Source: Chryseobacterium oranimense (lineage in GTDB: Bacteria > Bacteroidota > Bacteroidia > Flavobacteriales > Weeksellaceae). Taken from it: 64,000 nucleotides of DNA. Under the pieces are notes generated by a model. That model ran no database searches, was not told where the DNA came from, and saw only the letters and a list, made by a program, of their open reading frames with translations. This document shows, in pieces, positions 9,576-17,592 of the stretch; the first letter of the stretch is position 1; each line of letters opens with the position of its first letter. The position numbers and the translations under genes are program-made. Location: the NCBI RefSeq assembly GCF_025244725.1, contig NZ_CP104203.1, positions 1,550,001 to 1,614,000 of the forward strand, given 5' to 3'.

Positions 9576-9606
9576 TTGTTCGATAGATGAAATAGTTATA
9601 TATTTG
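9576..9606 (+). promoter_or_regulatory. Bacteroidota promoter of the peroxiredoxin gene
   Basis: TTG at 9576-9578, a 20-base spacer and TATATTTG at 9599-9606 fit the TTG-N19/20-TAnnTTTG consensus exactly, 32 bases before the start codon. Confidence 0.75.
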
Positions 9607-9638
9607 CACAAGAAAATTTAATATAAAAACAGAAAATT

Positions 9639-10271
9639 ATGTCTTTAGTAGGAAAAAAATTCCCAAATGTAACCATTGATGCTATGTCTGAAATGGGTGA
9701 TGATCTTAGAATCAATATCCTTGAAGAAGCAACTTCCAACCAGCAAAAAGTAATCTTATTCTGGTATCCGAAAGATTTCACTTTCGTATGTCCTACAGAG
9801 CTTCACGCTTTCCAGGATGCTTTAGGTGAATTCGAAAAAAGAAACACGAAAGTAATCGGTGCTTCTTGCGATACTAACGAGGTACACTTTGCATGGTTGA
9901 ACACTGCAAAAGATAACGGAGGTATCGAAGGGGTAACTTACCCACTTTTAGCTGATACTCACAGACAGCTGGCTAACATTTTAGGAATTGTAGATCAGGA
10001 TTTTGAATACAATGAAGAAGGTGAAGAAACTTTCACAGGTTCTAACGTAACTTACAGAGCAACTTATCTTATTGACGAAACAGGAAAAATCTTCCATGAG
10101 TCTGTAAACGATATGCCGTTAGGAAGAAACGTGAAAGAATATTTAAGACTAATCGACGCTTACACTCACGTTCAGAAGCACGGTGAAGTATGTCCTGCCA
10201 ACTGGGAAGAAGGAAAAGATGCAATGAAAGCAGACAGAAATTCTACAGCAGAATATTTAGCAAAGAACTAA
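9639..10271 (+). CDS. Two-Cys peroxiredoxin, AhpC/Prx1 type
   Basis: 210 residues. The peroxidatic Cys51 lies in FTFVCPTELHAF and the resolving Cys185 in HGEVCPANWEEG, the arrangement of typical 2-Cys peroxiredoxins. TLIDETGKIF-like and DMPLGRN segments fit the fold. It reduces hydrogen peroxide and organic hydroperoxides in the cytoplasm and needs a dithiol reductant; the thioredoxin-like gene 120 bases downstream is a plausible partner. Expressed from a near-consensus promoter. The long hairpin after the stop codon may separate or attenuate the two genes. Confidence 0.93.
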   Translation: MSLVGKKFPNVTIDAMSEMGDDLRINILEEATSNQQKVILFWYPKDFTFVCPTELHAFQDALGEFEKRNTKVIGASCDTNEVHFAWLNTAKDNGGIEGVTYPLLADTHRQLANILGIVDQDFEYNEEGEETFTGSNVTYRATYLIDETGKIFHESVNDMPLGRNVKEYLRLIDAYTHVQKHGEVCPANWEEGKDAMKADRNSTAEYLAKN

Positions 10272-10275
10272 AATA

Positions 10276-10359
10276 ATGTGTTAATATGGCAATGAGATAA
10301 TTTGCCGATGAACTATTTCAGATCATTTTTCAAATTATCTCATTGCCATATTAACACAT
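10276..10359. repeat. 29-bp perfect inverted repeat (long hairpin) between peroxiredoxin and thioredoxin genes
   Basis: Bases 10276-10304 are the exact reverse complement of 10331-10359, with a 26-base loop. No poly-T follows, so it is not a standard terminator. Its words (AATTTG, GAGATAATTTG) resemble AT-rich walking repeats seen in other gaps of this window. Confidence 0.8.
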
Positions 10360-10390
10360 CATCAAATCATCCCATTAACAAATCAACAAC

Positions 10391-10699
10391 ATGTACACAG
10401 AATTAACAGAAGATACATTACAGAATATCGTAAACGACAATGAAAAAGTAGTTGTTCAGTACGGGGCAACATGGTGCGGAAACTGCAGAATCATGAAGCC
10501 GAAATTCAAAAAACTGGCATCAGAAAACGAAGATATTCCATTCTTATATGTAGATGCCGAAAAACTTCCTGAAAGCAGAAAACTGGCAACCGTTGACAAC
10601 CTTCCTACTTTTGCGGTTTTTAAAAACGGCGAATTGGTAAACCAGGTACAAAGCAACCAGGCCGAGAGTTTAATTAACCTTTTTAAAGAAATACAGTAA
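10391..10699 (+). CDS. Thioredoxin family protein
   Basis: 102 residues, a single thioredoxin domain without signal peptide. The active site is WCGNC with Cys29 and Cys32, not the standard WCGPC; the cis-Pro is in NLPTFAVF. Cytoplasmic disulfide reductase; position behind the peroxiredoxin suggests it recycles that enzyme, which is inference. The stop codon overlaps the ATG of the next gene (TAATG), so the two are translationally coupled. Confidence 0.9.
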   Translation: MYTELTEDTLQNIVNDNEKVVVQYGATWCGNCRIMKPKFKKLASENEDIPFLYVDAEKLPESRKLATVDNLPTFAVFKNGELVNQVQSNQAESLINLFKEIQ

Positions 10700-10947
10700 T
10701 GAAACTACCCGTAATCAGACAGTTTTACCAGAACCAGACTCCGGAGAATCTCGAAAAAACTCTGGAAGTTTTAGAAAGCTTCTGCGAATTCAGAGGAACC
10801 AGTGAAGAGGACCTGAACGTAGCAGGAGAACTGATCACCAATATCTGCGGCGCTTTGGAAGTACACACCAGCGTTCAGAACGGTATGAGCGAAAAAGATG
10901 CTCTGAATTCTTTTGCACAAAAGGTCTTAGGATCTATTGATAAGTAA
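10699..10947 (+). CDS. Small conserved DUF6952-type protein
   Basis: 82 residues, acidic and helical, no signal peptide or membrane segment. The sequence (PVIRQFYQNQTPENLEKTLEVLE, EEDLNVAGELITNICG, DALNSFAQKVLGSI) is of the type that in Flavobacteriia sits directly behind this thioredoxin; I recall it as DUF6952, function unknown. The ATG overlaps the thioredoxin stop by one base, which argues for a shared role in redox homeostasis. Only one Cys, in NICGAL. Confidence 0.75.
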   Translation: MKLPVIRQFYQNQTPENLEKTLEVLESFCEFRGTSEEDLNVAGELITNICGALEVHTSVQNGMSEKDALNSFAQKVLGSIDK

Positions 10948-11359
10948 TTTTTTATTGAATCATTTAAAGATTTAATCATTAAAGATTACTAACCACAATA
11001 CTACTGAGGTTTTCCTCGACACTATATTTTCTCAATTCTTTAATTTCATTTTAAACATTGTATAAAGCTTCTGTAACATGCCATTGCTGATGCTGTTGAC
11101 GTTGTTTCTATAATTAAAGAATCCAATTAAAATCCCGGTAAATATTACCAGGATTTTTTTGTTTAATAACTTAATTAAAACACTAATAGCACGAATGTTT
11201 TCACTAATCACACAAACAATTTCACTCTGGAATAGTGATATTTGTGAAATAATTTGTGGCATTTGTGTTTAAAAAGAATAAAAAATCCCGATGAATTATC
11301 ACCGGGATTAAGTTATTATTGACAGATCAGAATTACAACTCTTCGCTATTCATTTAAAA
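10948..11359. other. Intergenic region with degenerate AT repeats and two hairpins
   Basis: No convincing gene. It holds short repeats (TTAAAGATT-like, then TTTGTG-rich text at 11210-11270), an imperfect hairpin with T-run at 11131-11160, and the terminator at 11284-11309. A 76-codon minus-strand frame here (11262-11032) has no family match or coding character. Confidence 0.6.
11284..11309 (-). terminator. Intrinsic terminator of the Bax inhibitor-1 gene unit
   Basis: AATCCCGATGA pairs with TCACCGGGATT (one mismatch); on the minus strand the stem runs into a T-rich stretch. It lies 50 bases past the stop codon of the BI-1 gene. Confidence 0.6.
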
Positions 11360-12049
11360 CTAGCTTCTTCTGCTCATTAAGATTCTCAGGATATACCAGA
11401 ACAACAGCATAATAGATGCAAAAAGCTGTAAGGAAGCTCCTACATACTGCCCGGTAGTATATACATTTTTAAGCTTGCTTGTTTCGTACAGAATGCTTGC
11501 AGAAGCCAAAAGAACCATTCCTACAGAAAACCAAAGTCCTAAATTGAATCCGAAAATAGCTCCGGCTACAATGAGTCCTATCGAAAGAAAGCCTCCGATA
11601 ATAATGATATTTCTTAAGAATGAAAAATCTTTTTTAGAAGTAAATGCCACTGCAGAAAGTCCGGCAAACATAGCAATTGTAAGCATGGCAGCCTGGAAAA
11701 TAATATTTCCGCCACCCTGCATATTAGCCGCAATATAAATCATCGGCATAAAGATTACAGCTTCCAGAACGATATAAAATCCTAATCCGAAATACTGCGT
11801 AGTCCTACTTTGTGAAAGCGACCACTTGGAAGCCAGCATAGAAGCCAGCCAGAAAACCCCGATAATCAGCAGCCAGGTATATTTCTGCCCGAACATCATC
11901 GCAATAACCTCTACAGGAACCGTTTTCAGCAAAATAGTTTCAACGCCGATAAATGCAAGGATCGATAAAGCGACATGTAAATAAGTTTTTCTGTAAAAAG
12001 CTGCTTTTTCCACTTCTGAGGAATGAGCAACCAGGACATCTGTCATCAT
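11360..12049 (-). CDS. Bax inhibitor-1/YccA family membrane protein
   Basis: 229 residues with about seven transmembrane helices and a cytosolic N-terminus. Typical family features are the helix TYLHVALSILAFIGVE, the alternating small residues of IIFQAAMLTIAMFAGLSAVAFTSKKDFSF, and GLWFSVGMVLLASASILYETSKL near the C-terminus. BI-1 homologues are inner-membrane proteins linked to FtsH or calcium leak; the precise role in Bacteroidota is unknown. Preceded by a secreted hypothetical protein in the same direction, 35 bases upstream. Confidence 0.88.
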   Translation of the reverse strand: MMTDVLVAHSSEVEKAAFYRKTYLHVALSILAFIGVETILLKTVPVEVIAMMFGQKYTWLLIIGVFWLASMLASKWSLSQSRTTQYFGLGFYIVLEAVIFMPMIYIAANMQGGGNIIFQAAMLTIAMFAGLSAVAFTSKKDFSFLRNIIIIGGFLSIGLIVAGAIFGFNLGLWFSVGMVLLASASILYETSKLKNVYTTGQYVGASLQLFASIMLLFWYILRILMSRRS

Positions 12050-12084
12050 AGTTAGTATTTTTTAATTTTTGTTTTGAATATTCA

Positions 12085-12522
12085 TTATTTTGTTTTTTTG
12101 GCCGGCATCACGCCAAGGATTTTTCCATCCTCTTCAAATACAGCCATAATCACTTCTTTTGACTCCCCTGCATATTTGTAATGAATGCTTGGAAGATTGG
12201 AACCGTCCATCAGTTTATGATATCCTGTATTTAAAATTTCCAGTTTTTTATTGATATCAAAGCCTTCTTTTACTTTCTGCAGAACATCATCTGTAACGAT
12301 TGCCTTCACTTTATCAGATAAAAGTGCATCTACAGCTTTACGGTCTGGAGATTTAAGCGCTTCAACGAATTTCAGGAAGTTCTCATTATATAAAGCCACC
12401 TTTTCCTTGTCCAGCTGTGCAGAAACCTCTTTCTGAACCTTTTCAACCTTTACTCCCGTTACTTTCTGAGCAAACATCAGCTGCGCGGCAACCATTGTAA
12501 GTCCTAAAAATATTTTTTTCAT
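12085..12522 (-). CDS. Secreted hypothetical protein
   Basis: 145 residues with a clean signal peptide (MKKIFLGLTMVAAQLMFAQ). The mature part is Lys- and Glu-rich and mostly helical up to residue 110, then has a short beta segment (SIHYKYAG, VIMAVFEEDGKILGVMPAKK) reminiscent of small NTF2-like or DUF4878-like folds, but I do not recognise the family. Periplasmic location expected. It may share a transcript with the BI-1 gene downstream. Confidence 0.6.
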   Translation of the reverse strand: MKKIFLGLTMVAAQLMFAQKVTGVKVEKVQKEVSAQLDKEKVALYNENFLKFVEALKSPDRKAVDALLSDKVKAIVTDDVLQKVKEGFDINKKLEILNTGYHKLMDGSNLPSIHYKYAGESKEVIMAVFEEDGKILGVMPAKKTK

Positions 12523-12567
12523 AATCTTTTTGATATTTGGTAAAATAAGTGAGTTAAGATACGAAAA

Positions 12568-13602
12568 TCAGACCACTTCCAAAAATCTCATCGTATCTAC
12601 ATTATCCGCATACGTATCCAAGGAAGGATGCTGAGCTTCACCAAAAGGAATTGAATCCAATCCCAATTCGCTCTTAGCTACAATACACTGAATATTTTCT
12701 TCGTTTTCAGCAATGATTTTTTTTACATCCTCCAATGATGAGTATCTGCTGAAATTGATTACCGAAAGCGGACTGAAAAGCTTGTTATCCTCTTTCAGCA
12801 TCACAAAATTATTATCCCAGAATTTATCCTGATTAAGAAGATAAACCGCCCTGTTGTAATCATAATTATTAGCATATTTATTATGATTGATAATATCCTG
12901 GAAGCCTATGAAGCTTTCAAAAAGTCTGTCGATCACAAAATTCTCCGGAATAAAAATCCTGGTCACATTTCTGCATCCAAGCCCGAAATACCTGAAAATA
13001 TCTTCGGCCAGAAGCTGAAGTTCTTCGGGAGTTTCATCTCCTTTTAAAACTGCAACAGAAGTTCTGTTTTTTCTGATGATATTTAAATGATTTTTAAAAT
13101 AATATTCAAGATATCTTGCTGTGTTATTGCTTCCTGTAGCGATCACAGCATCAAAATTCTCCAGTCTTTCAACAAATTCGAATTGAACAGCTCCGCCAGA
13201 AAACTCATTCCATTTTTTCAGCAGGAACGGAACCATCTGCTTATCCTTTGAAGACAACTTGATTAATGGAATATGGCCGCTTAAAACAACCGATATCACA
13301 TCATGAAGTCCAACAAGAGGAATATTTCCGGCCAAAATTAATCCTACTTTTTTCGGAGCCTTGGAAACAGAATAGTTTCTGATCCAGTTGTTTATATTTT
13401 CCTGCGTAAGCAGATTCGCCCACTCTGTCAGAGCAAATTTCTGATTTTCAGTGGTAAACCAAGGATTCTCTATTTCAGACCTTTTAAGCAATAACTCAAA
13501 CTCATTATCTGCTTCATTATAATCCTTCTGATCCTTTGACAAAAACTCTTTTATATACTCACTTAACTTAATAAGTCCTAAAACTTGATTTTCGATATTC
13601 AT
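12568..13602 (-). CDS. Acyl-CoA reductase, LuxC-like
   Basis: 344 residues, aldehyde-dehydrogenase fold. Markers are GLILAGNIPLVGLHD (N-terminal nucleotide region), SGHIPLIKLSSKD, IATGSNNTARYL and FRYFGLGCRNVTRIFIP, where Cys210 is the likely acyl-accepting nucleophile. It reduces acyl-CoA or acyl-ACP to fatty aldehyde with NADPH. It is divergent from a ferredoxin gene with a 59-base gap, an arrangement I associate with Flavobacteriia, where these enzymes occur without luciferase genes; the physiological acyl substrate is unknown. Confidence 0.85.
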   Translation of the reverse strand: MNIENQVLGLIKLSEYIKEFLSKDQKDYNEADNEFELLLKRSEIENPWFTTENQKFALTEWANLLTQENINNWIRNYSVSKAPKKVGLILAGNIPLVGLHDVISVVLSGHIPLIKLSSKDKQMVPFLLKKWNEFSGGAVQFEFVERLENFDAVIATGSNNTARYLEYYFKNHLNIIRKNRTSVAVLKGDETPEELQLLAEDIFRYFGLGCRNVTRIFIPENFVIDRLFESFIGFQDIINHNKYANNYDYNRAVYLLNQDKFWDNNFVMLKEDNKLFSPLSVINFSRYSSLEDVKKIIAENEENIQCIVAKSELGLDSIPFGEAQHPSLDTYADNVDTMRFLEVV

Positions 13603-13661
13603 AATTACTTTTAAATTGGGGAATATTTTGTAATTTTGTGCAAATTTAAAAAAAATTAGCG

Positions 13662-14012
13662 ATGGCTATTAAAATAACTGATGAATGCATTAATTGCGGA
13701 GCCTGTGAGCCGGAATGCCCAAATAATGCAATATATGAAGGGGCAGTAGATTGGAAAGCTTCTGAAGGTACCGCTCTTACAGGGACTGTAACCATGCCGT
13801 CAGGACTTACTGTAGATGCAGATTCGCCACAGGAACCCGTAAGTGATGATGTATATTTCATTGTAACAGATAAATGTACCGAATGTAAAGGATTCCACGA
13901 AGAACCTCAATGTGCGGCTGTCTGCCCGGTAGACTGTTGTGTACCTGATGAGGATCATGTAGAATCTGAAGAAACACTGCTTAACAAAAAAGCATTCTTA
14001 CACGGTGAATAA
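13662..14012 (+). CDS. 4Fe-4S dicluster ferredoxin
   Basis: 116 residues. First cluster ligands Cys9, Cys12, Cys15, Cys19 (CINCGACEPEC); second set Cys72, Cys75, Cys84, Cys88 (CTECKGFHEEPQCAAVC), followed by extra Cys92-Cys93. A 45-residue acidic insert separates them. The layout fits YfhL/7Fe-8Fe type small ferredoxins acting as cytoplasmic electron carriers. A TAATTTTG -7-like box lies at 13631-13638. A terminator at 14021 separates it from serC. Confidence 0.9.
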   Translation: MAIKITDECINCGACEPECPNNAIYEGAVDWKASEGTALTGTVTMPSGLTVDADSPQEPVSDDVYFIVTDKCTECKGFHEEPQCAAVCPVDCCVPDEDHVESEETLLNKKAFLHGE

Positions 14013-14020
14013 TAAAAGCT

Positions 14021-14042
14021 CCGTCTCAGCATAATGAGGCGG
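14021..14042 (+). terminator. Intrinsic terminator after the ferredoxin gene
   Basis: CCGTCTC pairs with GAGGCGG (one wobble) over an 8-base loop, followed by seven T. Confidence 0.75.
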
Positions 14043-14133
14043 TTTTTTTAACTATAAATTTGAAGTAATCTAGTAAAATATCAAAATATACGGCAAGTCC
14101 CTACAGTTCTTGCACAACCAAAAAAGTAAAAAT

Positions 14134-15198
14134 ATGAGCAAAAAACACAACTTCAGCGCAGGACCATGCATTTTACCTCAGGAGGTATTTGAAAAATCAG
14201 CAGAAGCTATTTTAGATTTCAACGGAATTGGATTATCCCTTCTTGAAATTTCTCACAGAAGCAAAGACTTTGTTGCCGTAATGGACGAAGCCCGTGCTAT
14301 TGTGAAAAGGCTGATGAACCTTGGTGATGATTATGAAGTGCTTTATTTAGGAGGGGGTGCAAGCCTTCAGTTTGCAATGGTTCCTTACAACCTTTTGAAA
14401 GTAGGCGGTAAAGCAGCTTACCTGGATACCGGAACCTGGGCGGCAGGAGCAATTAAAGAAGCAAAGAAATTAGGAAATGTGGATGTAGTAGGATCTTCCA
14501 AAGAAGAAAATTACTCATTCATTCCAAAAAACTATACGGTAGGTTCAGAATATGATTATTTCCACTGCACTTCCAACAATACGATCTACGGAACTCAGAT
14601 GAAATCTTTCCCGGATGTGGACACTTTGATGGTTTGTGATATGAGCTCGGATATTTTTTCAAGACAGCTGGATTTTTCCAAGTTTGACCTGATCTATGCC
14701 GGTGCTCAGAAAAATATGGGACCTGCAGGAGTTACCCTGGTAGTCATCAAAAAAGAAATCCTTGGAAAAACAGGAAGAGAGAACATGCTTTCTATTCTGG
14801 ATTATTCTCAGCATATTTCAAAAGAATCCATGTACAACACCCCTCCGGTTTTCCCTGTATACGCTTCCCTTCTTACCCTGCAGTATCTTGAAAAAAATGG
14901 AGGAATTGCAGCAGCAGAAGCCAGAAATGAAGCTAAAGCAAAACTTTTATATGAAGAAATCGACAGCAATCCTCTTTTCGAAACCTTCTGTGTAAAAGAA
15001 GACCGTTCTTTAATGAATGTTTCCTTCAAACTGACAGACGAGAGCAAAAAAGAAGCATTCGACAATGCATGGAAAGCGGCGGGAATCAGCGGATTAAACG
15101 GTCACAGAAGCCTGGGCGGTTACAGAGCAAGTTTATACAATGCCTTACCTATTGAGAGTGTGCAGGTTCTGGTAGATGTAATGAGATCCATTAAATAA
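14134..15198 (+). CDS. serC: Phosphoserine aminotransferase SerC
   Basis: 354 residues from the ATG at 14134 (MSKKHNFSAGPCILP); the motif NFSAGPCILP at the extreme N-terminus fixes this start over the upstream frame extension. The PLP Lys is K193 in YAGAQKNMGPAGV. Other family signs are GIGLSLLEISHRSKDF, LYLGGGASLQF and the C-terminal NGHRSLGGYRASLYNA. It makes 3-phosphoserine from 3-phosphohydroxypyruvate and glutamate. It is followed by serA and a DUF1015 gene, giving a serine biosynthesis cluster. Confidence 0.96.
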   Translation: MSKKHNFSAGPCILPQEVFEKSAEAILDFNGIGLSLLEISHRSKDFVAVMDEARAIVKRLMNLGDDYEVLYLGGGASLQFAMVPYNLLKVGGKAAYLDTGTWAAGAIKEAKKLGNVDVVGSSKEENYSFIPKNYTVGSEYDYFHCTSNNTIYGTQMKSFPDVDTLMVCDMSSDIFSRQLDFSKFDLIYAGAQKNMGPAGVTLVVIKKEILGKTGRENMLSILDYSQHISKESMYNTPPVFPVYASLLTLQYLEKNGGIAAAEARNEAKAKLLYEEIDSNPLFETFCVKEDRSLMNVSFKLTDESKKEAFDNAWKAAGISGLNGHRSLGGYRASLYNALPIESVQVLVDVMRSIK

Positions 15199-15323
15199 TT
15201 TTAGCATTAAAAAATTCAAAGATTGAAAGATTTTATAACAGTTAATTAAAATTTATTAATTTGCGACCCGATTTAAAATTTTTAAATATCAAAATTTTTC
15301 AATCTTTAAATCTAAAATAATAC
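15199..15323. repeat. AT-rich gap with imperfect inverted repeat
   Basis: AAAGATTGAAAGA (about 15221-15233) faces TTTTTCAATCTTT (about 15294-15306), an imperfect long hairpin between serC and serA of the same style as the hairpin at 10276. Confidence 0.45.
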
Positions 15324-16289
15324 ATGAAAGTTTTAGCAAACGACGGAATCTCAAAAACAGGAGAACTGGCACTTAAAGAAGCAGGATTTGAAGTCCTGCC
15401 AAACAGGGTTGCGCAGGATCATGTTATTAGTTTCATTAATGAAAATAACGTAGATATCCTTCTTGTAAGAAGTGCTACGAAAGTGAGAAAGGATATGATC
15501 GATGCCTGCCCCAGCCTGAAAATTATCGGACGCGGTGGTATCGGAATGGATAATATTGATGTAGATTATGCTAAAAGTAAAGGCATAAAAGTGATCAATA
15601 CCCCAAACGCATCGTCAAAATCGGTTGCTGAACTTGTTTTCGGACATTTTTTCGCGCTGGCAAGATTCCTTCACGAATCAAACCGTCTGATGCCATTGGA
15701 AGGAGAAACTCACTTCGATGCTATGAAAAAGTCATTCAGCAAAGCCTATGAGCTTTCAGGAAAAACACTGGGAGTAATCGGCTTTGGAAGCATCGGCCAG
15801 GAAGTTGTGAAAATGGGGATCGCATTGGGAATGAAAATCAAGGTATTGACAAAAACCCCGAAAACAAAGGTTCTTACCCTGGATTTTTTCGATGGACAGA
15901 CGTTGAACTTTGAAATCACTTCCACCAATGATATGGATGCTTTTCTTAAAGATACAGACTTCATCAGCATCAATACACCCAAAACAAATGAATATATTAT
16001 AGACACGCCCCAGTTTGAAAAGATGAAGGACGGAGTCTACATAGTAAATACTGCAAGAGGCGGTGTGATCAATGAGGTAGCCCTTATAGATTTCATTGAA
16101 TCTGAAAAAGTAGCAGGAGCAGCACTGGACGTTTTCGAGAACGAACCAACTCCGGAATTACCTTTACTGATGAACCCTGCACTATCCCTTTCTCCTCATG
16201 TGGGTGGAAACACCATAGATGCACAGGAGAAAATCGGTGCAGAACTTGCAGAACAAATTATTAAGCTACAAAAAGAAACTATAAGATAA
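15324..16289 (+). CDS. serA: D-3-phosphoglycerate dehydrogenase (D-2-hydroxyacid dehydrogenase), short form
   Basis: 321 residues. Rossmann motif GFGSIG at 153-158; catalytic Arg245 (NTARGGVIN), Glu274 (FENEPTP) and His292 (SPHVGGNT). The length shows that the C-terminal ACT regulatory domain of long SerA enzymes is missing, so serine feedback through that domain is not expected. It oxidises 3-phosphoglycerate to 3-phosphohydroxypyruvate with NAD, feeding SerC encoded just upstream. Assignment as SerA rather than another 2-hydroxyacid dehydrogenase rests largely on this context. Confidence 0.88.
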   Translation: MKVLANDGISKTGELALKEAGFEVLPNRVAQDHVISFINENNVDILLVRSATKVRKDMIDACPSLKIIGRGGIGMDNIDVDYAKSKGIKVINTPNASSKSVAELVFGHFFALARFLHESNRLMPLEGETHFDAMKKSFSKAYELSGKTLGVIGFGSIGQEVVKMGIALGMKIKVLTKTPKTKVLTLDFFDGQTLNFEITSTNDMDAFLKDTDFISINTPKTNEYIIDTPQFEKMKDGVYIVNTARGGVINEVALIDFIESEKVAGAALDVFENEPTPELPLLMNPALSLSPHVGGNTIDAQEKIGAELAEQIIKLQKETIR

Positions 16290-16292
16290 ACT

Positions 16293-17537
16293 ATGCCTGT
16301 TTTTAAACCTTTCCGTGGAATAAGACCTCATAAAGACTTTGAGAGCACTTTCCCTACCCATCCGCTGGACAATTTCACCCAAGAGGAGATTGCAGAGAAA
16401 GCTCAAGTTGAAAATACTTACATCAACATGATTAAACCCTATGTTGTAAGTAAATCTAAAGATATTGACCGGAATTTAAGAAAGATCCGTTCAACATTTG
16501 AAGAACTTCTGGAAGAGAAAAAACTCATTCAGGACAGTTCAGCTTATTATCTTTATGAGCAGATTTATCCCAATAAACAGGTTTTCAGAGGATTACTTGG
16601 ATTGGCAAGTATTGAAGATTTCTGGAACGGAAAGATTAAAAGACATGAAAGTACCATTCCTCAGAAAAAGGAAAAACTGGCCCACTATCTGGATAAGGTA
16701 AACCTGCAGGCTGAACCGGTACTGCTTACCTACCCTTCCAATTCCAAGATTGAACTTCTGATGAACCATGAGGAAAAGAACGTTCCTATCTTCAACCATG
16801 TTGATTCTATCGGGATCAGACACAAAATCTGGAGAATAGACAACCGCCTGAAGCTTCAGCAGTTCAAGGAAGTGATTGATCAGATCGATTCTTTCTACAT
16901 TGCCGACGGCCACCACAGGATCGGTTCCACAGCATTGAATGCAAAACATCACAAAGAAAAAAACAAAAGGCATAACGGTACTGAAGCTTATAACTTTGTA
17001 TACAGCTTTATCGTATCCAACCAATCCATCAAGATCCACGATTACAACAGAATACTATCCGATCTTAACGGACTTTCCAGCGAAGAGTTTTTAAAAGAGC
17101 TGGACCAGTACTTCCTGATCCACGAAAAAGGTGAAACTCCTTATTTCCCTTCCCAGAAATTCCACATTTCTATGTACCTGGATGGTAAGTTTTACTCCCT
17201 TCACGTGAAGCACGACCTGCGTTCTACAGAAATGTCCCTTGATAACCTTGACCACCATCTTTTAGACAAATACATTTTCAAAAATATCCTGAAAATAGAA
17301 AATTCCGACAGCTCTGATAAAATTTCCTATGCAAAAGGAACATCTAACCTTCATGGTATTAACTTTTTAAAGGAAAAAATAGACAATGGCGAAGGCAAAG
17401 TAGGCTTTGGGATTTACCCGGTGAGTTTTAATGATATGATTAAAATTTCGGATCTTAAACTCAGCATGCCTCCAAAATGTACATTCATTGAACCGAAACT
17501 GGTTACAGCCCTGTTAATGTATGATATGAAACCTTAA
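16293..17537 (+). CDS. DUF1015 family protein
   Basis: 414 residues, starting three bases after the serA stop. N-terminus PVFKPFRGIRPHKDFEST and the central ADGHHRIGSTALNA are the signatures of DUF1015 (sometimes called SerB-like associated family); the histidine pair and Asp of that motif suggest a catalytic or phosphate site. The family co-occurs with serA and serC, which hints at a step in serine metabolism, possibly phosphoserine or related phosphate handling; no activity can be assigned from sequence. Confidence 0.85.
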   Translation: MPVFKPFRGIRPHKDFESTFPTHPLDNFTQEEIAEKAQVENTYINMIKPYVVSKSKDIDRNLRKIRSTFEELLEEKKLIQDSSAYYLYEQIYPNKQVFRGLLGLASIEDFWNGKIKRHESTIPQKKEKLAHYLDKVNLQAEPVLLTYPSNSKIELLMNHEEKNVPIFNHVDSIGIRHKIWRIDNRLKLQQFKEVIDQIDSFYIADGHHRIGSTALNAKHHKEKNKRHNGTEAYNFVYSFIVSNQSIKIHDYNRILSDLNGLSSEEFLKELDQYFLIHEKGETPYFPSQKFHISMYLDGKFYSLHVKHDLRSTEMSLDNLDHHLLDKYIFKNILKIENSDSSDKISYAKGTSNLHGINFLKEKIDNGEGKVGFGIYPVSFNDMIKISDLKLSMPPKCTFIEPKLVTALLMYDMKP

Positions 17538-17592
17538 TAAATTCCTAAATTTTCCCTACTTTTATCTTCGGAAAAAGAAAGGTAAATAAAAA

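Noticed and set aside
11032..11262. 76-codon minus-strand frame in the gap before the BI-1 gene
   Set aside because: Low-complexity Ile/Leu/Asn-rich text across degenerate repeats, no signal peptide or family.
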